Shown here one piece after another: positions 47,201-56,200 of a stretch of 64,000 nt of DNA. The DNA comes from Ypsolopha sequella. Taxonomy: Eukaryota; Arthropoda; Insecta; Lepidoptera; Ypsolophidae. The notes under the pieces were generated by a model. The model saw nothing but the letters and a program-made list of their open reading frames with translations. It was not told the DNA's origin and made no database searches. The translations under genes and the position numbers were made by a program. Position 1 is the first letter of the stretch. The number at the start of each line of letters is the position of its first letter. The stretch spans positions 4,411,201 to 4,475,200 of the forward strand of contig OW203984.1 in assembly GCA_934047225.1 (NCBI GenBank), given 5' to 3'.

Positions 47201-50200
47201 AGATATAAAATAACATTATATCATTACAGTATAGAGACACAGAAAGAAAAATAAATTTGGACGTGAGGAGCTCTGAACTGGGACTCGAACCCGGGACATA
47301 ACATACAAGGTGACTTTTTGATCATCGTTCAAATTCATACTTGAGCCTTGGTAAGTGATCAGCATCATGAATCGATAACAATTTTTGTGAAATTCGTATT
47401 ATTAAATTTCGACTTCCCATAGTAATTCACTCCCAGTCCTGAGTGAATCACTAATCACTATGGGGAGTCGGAATTTAATTTTATGAATTTTACAAAAATC
47501 GTTATTGGTTCATGATGCTGATCACTTACCAAGGCTCAAGCATGAATTTGGACGATGTTCACAAATTCACCTTGTATATAAGGCGTTTTGGATTGTAGAC
47601 TGTAAACAGTTAACACTCGTACAAAATTCAAATTCAAATTCAAAATTCAAAAAGTTTATTTTGCAAAGTAGGTATATATAATACACGTTTCACAAGTCAA
47701 ATTTTAATCTTATAAAAATATATGTAATAAAATAATAAATGTACATGAACTACTTAGATTAAATGTTTATTTAATTTATGTAGCAATATATATACAATTA
47801 AAATTATAGGTAATATATTATTATACAAGGTGAAATCCAATCAACCGCCCGAACCCCTACCGGAGACTACTTGCTAAGAAGAACGGGCAAGAAACTTGGC
47901 AAGAAACTTGGCAAGATCATGTCTTTTTTTTTTAACATAAACTTAAACTATACATTGAATTACTTATATCTACTTTAACCAAGGGATAAGAAAATACAAG
48001 ACATCCCCTTTTCACCGACGATTTTTACGTGATAAGGATAATGGGTGAGATGAGCTGTATCGCCATACTTCGGGCACAAATATACGGGCTTAGGGCATGC
48101 AGGTTTAATTCACTATGTTTTCCTTTGTTACTTACTACCTGAGGACTAGAGCTTCAGGTGGCGGGTAACTCATACATTCCGAAAAAACTCATTGGTTACA
48201 AAACTTGAAGGGCTGTATTCGAACCCGGAGTTTTGATGAATAATAGATTGAGAGTCCCGCCTTCCACTGCTTTACTACCCTTCCAAGATAATTAGACAAA
48301 TGGGCCAACCAATAATCGTCTCTGTCAGAGGGTAATAAAGCTTTTGTCATTTGTCTAATGGACGCGTGTTCTGTAGTGAAATATCAGTATAGTTTTTCTA
48401 GAAACTAATAATTTAGTATTAGCAAAGAACAAAACCTTTTAAATGTTTGCAAAATTCCTATTATTACCTAAGTTAGCGACAGTGGCGTGCACAGAACTTT
48501 TTGCTGGAAAAGCAAGCAATTGGTCAAGAATAACAAAGAAAAAAAATATGAAAAAATTTAAATATCACTTTGAAAAAAAAAAGTTTGTAAAGGAAATGTT
48601 CACTCTAGGGTAGACATTGTCTACCCTGGCGTCATACAAATATTTTTTTTCAAAGTGATATTTAAGTTTTTTCATATTTTTTTCATTGTTGTTCTTGACC
48701 AATTGTTTGCTTTTCCAGCAAAAAGTTCTGTGCACGCCCCTGGCTTAGCGATAGCGATATCTATGACTTGTATAAAATCGTGTCAGATAACGTTACGTGC
48801 CGTTAAGCTCACTTTGATTTCCTATTGTGTCGATTCAGTGTAACACGCTTCAACTTTGTCCACACCAAAGATTTCAAAAGTTTAGATGGGCCCCGGCACC
48901 TAAAATCTATTGCATTGTTTTTCAATGTGTGCGTTAACATAATGCCGACGCGCGCACTCTTATGCGTGCGCAATCTGTCTACCTACGGTACAGCAAACTG
49001 ATCGACTACTAAAGTTGCTAAAATGATTAACTTTAAGTGCACTTAAGGCATCCATCCAACTATCACTGTGTTCGGATGAGCACTGATTCCAAACGTGTGA
49101 GCGTCACCCATTTAAAGGTGGAAACATTTTGGTGCTGTCATACTACGGTAAGGGCTTATCTTTACTTTTGAAATATTTGGTCCACACTCAGTTGAGTGAA
49201 TATCTGTCCCATAACAATTTGGTTAATCCGGTACAGTCTGGTTTTCGTCCCGGTCACAGCACTGTAACCGCCCTTGTCAAAGTCATACGATATCCGTTTT
49301 AATATGGACAAGCAGCATCTCACAGTTCTTACCTTGCTTGATTTCAGCAATGCCTTCAACTCAGTTGACTTTGACGGGGCGTTACGCACACTTAACATTT
49401 CTCCAGCCGTCATCTCTTGGTTTGAATCATATCTCTGCGGTCGCCAGCAGTGCTTCAAGGCTAATGATTGTTGTTTGGACTGGTGTCAATTAACAACAGG
49501 TGTTCCGCAAGGTGGTGTCTTGTCTCCATTACTCTTTTCTATATTTATAAACATCCTTGCCAAACAGTTATCTTCTCGCTACCACTTTTACGCTGATGAC
49601 CTGCAACTTTATGTTGATGCTACTGTAGAGAGCATTAATGAAGCAATTTGTGCTCTGAATAAGGATCTAAGTACAATATCGGTAAGGGCCAAGGCTTTTG
49701 GCTTGCTTGTGAACCCCGGTAAGTCGCAGGCTATCATTATAGGTGGTTCACGTTTGCTGTCTAAAATTGACATAGGCAAAATTCCAAGGCTTACATTTAA
49801 TACTTCAGTAATCTCCTACACAGACTCAGTGAAAAACTTGGGAGTAACGTTCGATAGAACGCTGTATTGGGCTCCACACGTGGAATCTTTAAGCAGAAAA
49901 GTGTACGGTACGTTTCACGCATTAAAACGCATGCAGAGCTTTCTGCCAATCAAAACCAAAATTATGCTAGCACAGTCTTTTCTTCTCCCCATTCTAGATT
50001 ACCCAGACTGTTGTTTCTTGGACCTCACTGAGGAGCTTCTCAATAAACTCGAACGACTTGAAAATGTATGTATTCGATTCATTTTTTCTCTTCGTAAATA
50101 CGATCATGTCTCACAGTTCTGTTCCCACTTAAATTGGCTCCCCATTCGTCTTCGCAGAAATGCTCACATTCTTTCTCTCCTCCATAGTGTATTAAACAAT

Positions 50201-53200
50201 CCCTCTGCTCCTAGTTACCTCCGTGAACGGTTCACATTCATTAATGAACGCGGGCGTGAAATTGCGCTCCTGCAACAGTCAAAGGATAGCTATTCCAGAA
50301 AACAGAACAGGATTTTACAGTGACTCATTTTCGGTACACGCTGCAAGACTCATCGCTTATACCAGTGTCAATTCAGGCATTGAAAAATACAAATCACTTT
50401 AAAATTAAAGTGAAGCGATTTTTCTCAACAGAGTATTCATCTTAGAACTCAAATATCATTATTATTTTTATATGTAAGTTTATGTCTTAGATATTTAGGT
50501 TTATTATAGATATTTAGGTCTTGATCTTCCTATTATTTTCTGATTAGTATTTACACCTCCACATGTTATTTTGTTCATCTTACTGTTGGCTACCAAGGGT
50601 TGCCTGGAAGGTAATGCTATTAGCAATAAGTGCCGCCCTAGTACACCATGTTTAATTGTTTCTTTTGTCTTTTAAGTTATTTGTGTAAATGTGCAAAAAA
50701 GAGTTATAAATAAAATAAAATAATTGACGGTGAATGTTGTTGCTTCTTGATGGAACAACATCTTGCAATTAAATTAAACTCCTTGGTACTCGGTTCCATA
50801 AATATAATTATGTTTAATTACCTTTTAAGAGGCTTCAGTAAGCTAAATTAGCAGCTCGAAATATGTCAGTACAAATATCGACAATAACGAAATAGAAACA
50901 ACGTTCATGTCAGAGTGCATTGCCAAGTGGCTGTTACGACGATCGCTGTGTCGCCGGGTAGCGCAAAATAGAGAAAATAATGCTTTTCACATGTGTTAGA
51001 TTTTTGTATTGCTCGTGTGTGTGTATAAGTTTTAACCTTGTCTCTTTTGAATTTAAAAAGTTTAAACTATTTATCAGTTTTTTAAAGCATTTGAAAGGTT
51101 ATTAAAGGTACCTATTTATTTTCTCGTTGTAGGTTAAAGCTTTTAAGATTAGCATTTGAATTTGAATTTGAGATTTTAAAACATCACAATTACGGGACAT
51201 GGGTAAATATGTGTGATATTTTTTTTCAAAGTTTTATAATATTCATACAGAAAGTTTAAACCAATTTAAAAACATCTGTAAACGCAGTTTTGCTTCTGAA
51301 GCCCCTTGAGGGTTTGCTTTGATTCAAGATCGATCATATTCTATCCGCTGTTTCAATAAGTGCTCATATAACAAAAAAACAAAACTAAGAATACCCACAA
51401 TAACATTATCTTATTGTTATAATTCGCGTTTTTTGGCAATTGTGTGATAAAACTTGTTGAATAACAAGCTTTCTAAATTTTTATACTTGTCACGCCAGTA
51501 TAGTTCGCCATTATGACGCTTCGCATACAGTCCACTAAAATCAATATTTTTAATTTATTGGCGGAGCCACTATTGTGGGGGCCCCTCTCTTGTGGAGGCC
51601 CCGGGGCTGTAACCCCGGTTGCCCTCCCCTAAATCCGGCCCTGCTTCCAGGTAACCTCCAGTTCTCTACAATGAAGACCCTGAAGTTCCACATGAAGTAC
51701 AAACACTTGGAGAGTCGCCTCGTCTACCCGTGTCCCGACTGCGTCGACATATTCTCTACCTCTTGGAGCGTCTATCGGCATCTTTTCAAAGTGCACAGGT
51801 GAGATTTTACTTATAATATAATAATAATATAATATAAGTTTATTGGATATAGTTAGGACACAACAGAGATTAAAAATAACAAATACAAATATAAATACAA
51901 TCCGCAGAGAAGGTAAAAACATTTTCCAGGGGTCCCCAAACTCTGCTTTGCAGGAAACTTGGGGTAACAAATGACGTTGTATCCAGATTTACATCGCAAT
52001 TTACTTCATCTTGAACTAGCCTTTTTCTCGCGCGTTGATTTGGTTTAATTACCTATTACTTATTTTAAATGTATAAAATCATTACACCACAGTTAAACTA
52101 ACAGGCCTGGATCTACATATTTGTACAGGGGGTTCAAAAGGCAAATTTGGCTTCCTTGTCAAAAAAAACCCTGTATTTTAATAAAAAAACAAGTGTGCGC
52201 CAAACAAATTAAATAAACAAAATATTATTTTCCGACAGTTTTTTCCGAAAAAAAAAACATAAATAAATATATATATTTATTAAACCATTTACATTAACTA
52301 AGATACAATGAGATCCTGGTTTCGATACCAAAGTGCACCCTGATCGACGTGCGTAACTCAGTCCTATTGCAGGCACATGGACGGCAAAACTTATGAGGGC
52401 GTAGAGGCTTTTGCCGCCCCCTGGCCTTGCCGCCCGATACAAGTGCACCCTCCCGCACCCCTCCCCCCCTAGATCCGGGCCTGTTAACTAATACCTTAAA
52501 TACAAAAAATATTATTGGCCATCATTGAGATTAATTAAATAATTTAATTTTGTATGTAGATAGTTCATTTATTTTACCCCGCCCCCAGGGTACTTCCTGT
52601 TCCTAGTGTCACGGATACAAATTTATGCCACGGCAGCCAGCAAGGACTTCCTAGGCGGGGTTCGGCCTCTGCTATATGGAATCTAGTTATCGTGACATAG
52701 CGGGAAAGTTAAATTAATAAACACATACTAACAGGACATGAGCTATTTATTTATATCAAGGCTTAATACCTAAGGCCCTATTACTAGAACCTGAGCTATC
52801 TTAAGGTACCTAAATTTGGGTCTACCTGTAGTCGAAGACAGACTTCTTCGCTGCGGCGGGTTTTCCGTCTCCCACGGCTGTCGGATGGGTCGGCTGAGGA
52901 AAGTATTATTTCATACATACATGGGCTCAACACGAGAGCTGCTACGCAAGGGAAATATGAAACTGTAAAAGTGAATAACTATTTTGGCGGCAGAATGTTA
53001 AAGCGCAAAATTCCAATGTTATATAATGAAATGCCTATTCATATAAGATCTGAACAAAATAAAAATAAATTCGCGAAGTTATATAAAACTTACCTTTTAC
53101 AAAACATGAAAACATTGACAGATTAAAATAGCATTTTATTATTTACTATTAATGTACCTAACTACTTATAATTTAGTACATAACTATCTAATTTATAGAA

Positions 53201-56200
53201 AAAGAAGTGCGACTCCCTCCCCACAGACAAACCAAATTTCTACTTGGTTTTGTGGGATGTATTTAGATTAAGTTATCTTTGAAATAAATAAACATATTCA
53301 TTCATTCATTCATTCACGTAATGTGGAATTCGGTTATGTTTCAGGAAAACAGCAGCACAGATCCGAAGGCTCAGGGAGTCGATACAGGCGAAGGCGTTCA
53401 GGATGAACAACCCGCCTGCCTTCTACGAGAAACGGAAGAACAATCTCAAGTCTGCTACTGACAAGAAGATCTCCGAGGAAGAGAGATTGGACCAGGAGAA
53501 TCAGGTAACTGGAACTACTATTTGTCCTTCAGTGCCCTTAACCGTTGTACAATGTGACATTAATTTATGCATCCAAATTTATGCTGGAGGCTTGGTGAGT
53601 TACATTAATTGGGAAAAAGTCCTTTTTTTTACCTTTATAAGACTACTTACCGAGTCTTCTGTAGGAATTTGGCTGTATAAATGAAGTATAAAATAATTTT
53701 TATCGTGAATTATAATTATAATCGATGTCGTCAAGAGGCGTAAGAGGTATGTCAGGATCGTAGCAGATGGAAATCTGTAGTCTGCCTATTCCTCAGGGAG
53801 ACAGGCATGAGTATATGTATGGGGTCGTCCATTAATCACATGAGGCTCGAAAGGTAAAAGGTATAACCTGTTAATTTATTTCATTGTGCCTCTGTTGTAC
53901 AGGCTGTTGCGGAAGCCGAAAACTGGTGATAGTACATGGACATATGAACAACTTTTCGTGAAATTAGTTTCATACATTTTGGTCTGGTAGCTATGTAGCT
54001 TTTCTATGGAACAGCTGATTTTTTTTTTTCGCGATTCGAAGTTTGGCTCCATAGTTCATATAGACGAGTACTATCGCTAGTTTCCGGCTTACGCAACTTC
54101 ATCTTAACACCCTGTATAATACATAATATATAGCGAAATGAACTTCGTTCCAACCGGGTGTCCCATGACACTTCTAGTTATTTTCGTTTTAGAAATAGTA
54201 ACCTGTAAATGTCACCCAGGCTTGGATGGACAACATGGAAAGCGACGGGTCCGCTCCTCGCTGCGGGGGGTGCGGACGGTCGTTCGAGCGTCGCGCCGCG
54301 CTCGCTGCGCACACGCACACCTGCCAGCCGCGCTCCCGTGCGCTCGCGCAGCGGCAGACACGAGAGAAGAAGATAGAGATACAGATCCGGAAGGACTACA
54401 ATAAGGGACCGAGTAATACGATTATGACCAAGAACACTGACAATAATGGTAAGTTTCCCAAAACCTTATACCGTTGCTCTCGCGGTTACCGTTTCTCATA
54501 TTACCTAATTAATATGAGGGGTGTTCCTGCAAATGCATTGCATTTCCACCCAACTTCACTTGGTTCAAAAACCATGGGTTTCTGTAAATGAGAATATTAA
54601 AGTTTTAAAATTCTAATTTACAGAAACCAATAATCCCTGAATTTCATAAACGGTCTAGTTAAACTAGTTTTAGACGTTGTTAAAGCCGATTCTGAAGGAT
54701 TTAATTTAGTTTTAGTGCTGTCACAACTAAATTTTGTTTATTGCAAAATAGTCCGGGAACAGAAGCTAAATTACTTTGTGATAATTTTAGTTTTGACAGC
54801 ACTAAAACTAAAATTAAAGCCTTCAGAATCAGCTACAATATTCATTTAAATTAATAAGTATCCGCCGAAAAACCGTCTATTTTGCGGAATCCTATAGGAA
54901 GCATGATAAAAGCCGCCGTAAAACGTCCGCCTTTTCGTGATCTTTCCGATTTTTTTTTCTCGATGATTGTGATACTTGTGTCAGATCTGAAAAATAATAA
55001 TGTAGTTCAACTTCTTAACTACTTACACAAATTATGTTTGTTAAAAATATTTTGTTTTAATATGCTAAATTGTCCAAACGCGAGAGCATGTTTGGCGCAA
55101 CCGACCCTTAAGGATGGTCGTCATGATACGACCAACTCAGTTGTGGGCGTGGCCAAATGTCATGCTGTTTCATTTCACTGCAAGGTGCACGCACCATGAA
55201 ACTTGCGAGGACAATACAATCGCGCCGATTGTATTGTCCTCGCGCAAAACTGAAAACTTGTTTCAGGAGAAACCAGATTTTGGCAAGACTGTGGACGTTT
55301 TCAAACATTATTTTTAGTTATTATTAATCTAGATAACATTTTCGATGTTTTACCCGTATTAATTTTTTGATTTCATCTAAAACAATAACAGCACATTCGG
55401 CTACACTTTCGGTATAAAAACGTAAAATTTACGTGTTTTAGGGGTTTGTTGTGAATATATTACTCAAGTTTCACGATTTTTAATTCCACTTAAACATAGA
55501 TCTAGATAATGTTAATGGACTCAGCCATAATAACATTCCAGAGACACCCCCCAATGTGGTGATAGCGTTTGTTTGGAGGTTTGCGCGTAATGACGCCTCT
55601 TAACTGTTATTTCATTATATTATTAAAAAACAAAAAGGATTTTTGCGTTTAATGGATTCTGTTAAAACAACGGGTGTCGTTTCGCTCCGCTTCGCTCGGC
55701 TCCCTAAATTTATTAATATGTAAACCATAACACACTCCTGGCTTTGCTCGCCTTCGCACTTATTTTCAGGGTTCCGTACCGGAAGGGTAACCAACGGGAC
55801 CCTATTACTAAGACTCCGCTGTCCGTCTGTCATCAGGCTGTATCTCATGAACCGTGATAGTTAGACAGTTGAAATTTTCACAGATGATGTATTTCGGTTG
55901 CCGCTATAACAACAAATACTAAAAAACAAAATAAAATTAATATTTAAGGGAGCTCCCATACAACAAACATGTTTTTTTGCCGTTTTTATCGATAATGGCA
56001 CGGAACCCTTCGTGCGCGAGCCTGACTCGCACTTGGCCGGTTTTTTAACTTTTGTTTTAAGTTTGTTTAAATTTCTTAACACCGACAAAAAAGAAAAACT
56101 TCTAACATGGATTTAAACCCCAAAACCTGGTTACTTGAAACTAGCACTCTTACCCACTGCACCAACGATTCGATATCTGAAACGAGAAATCAAACGAAGG

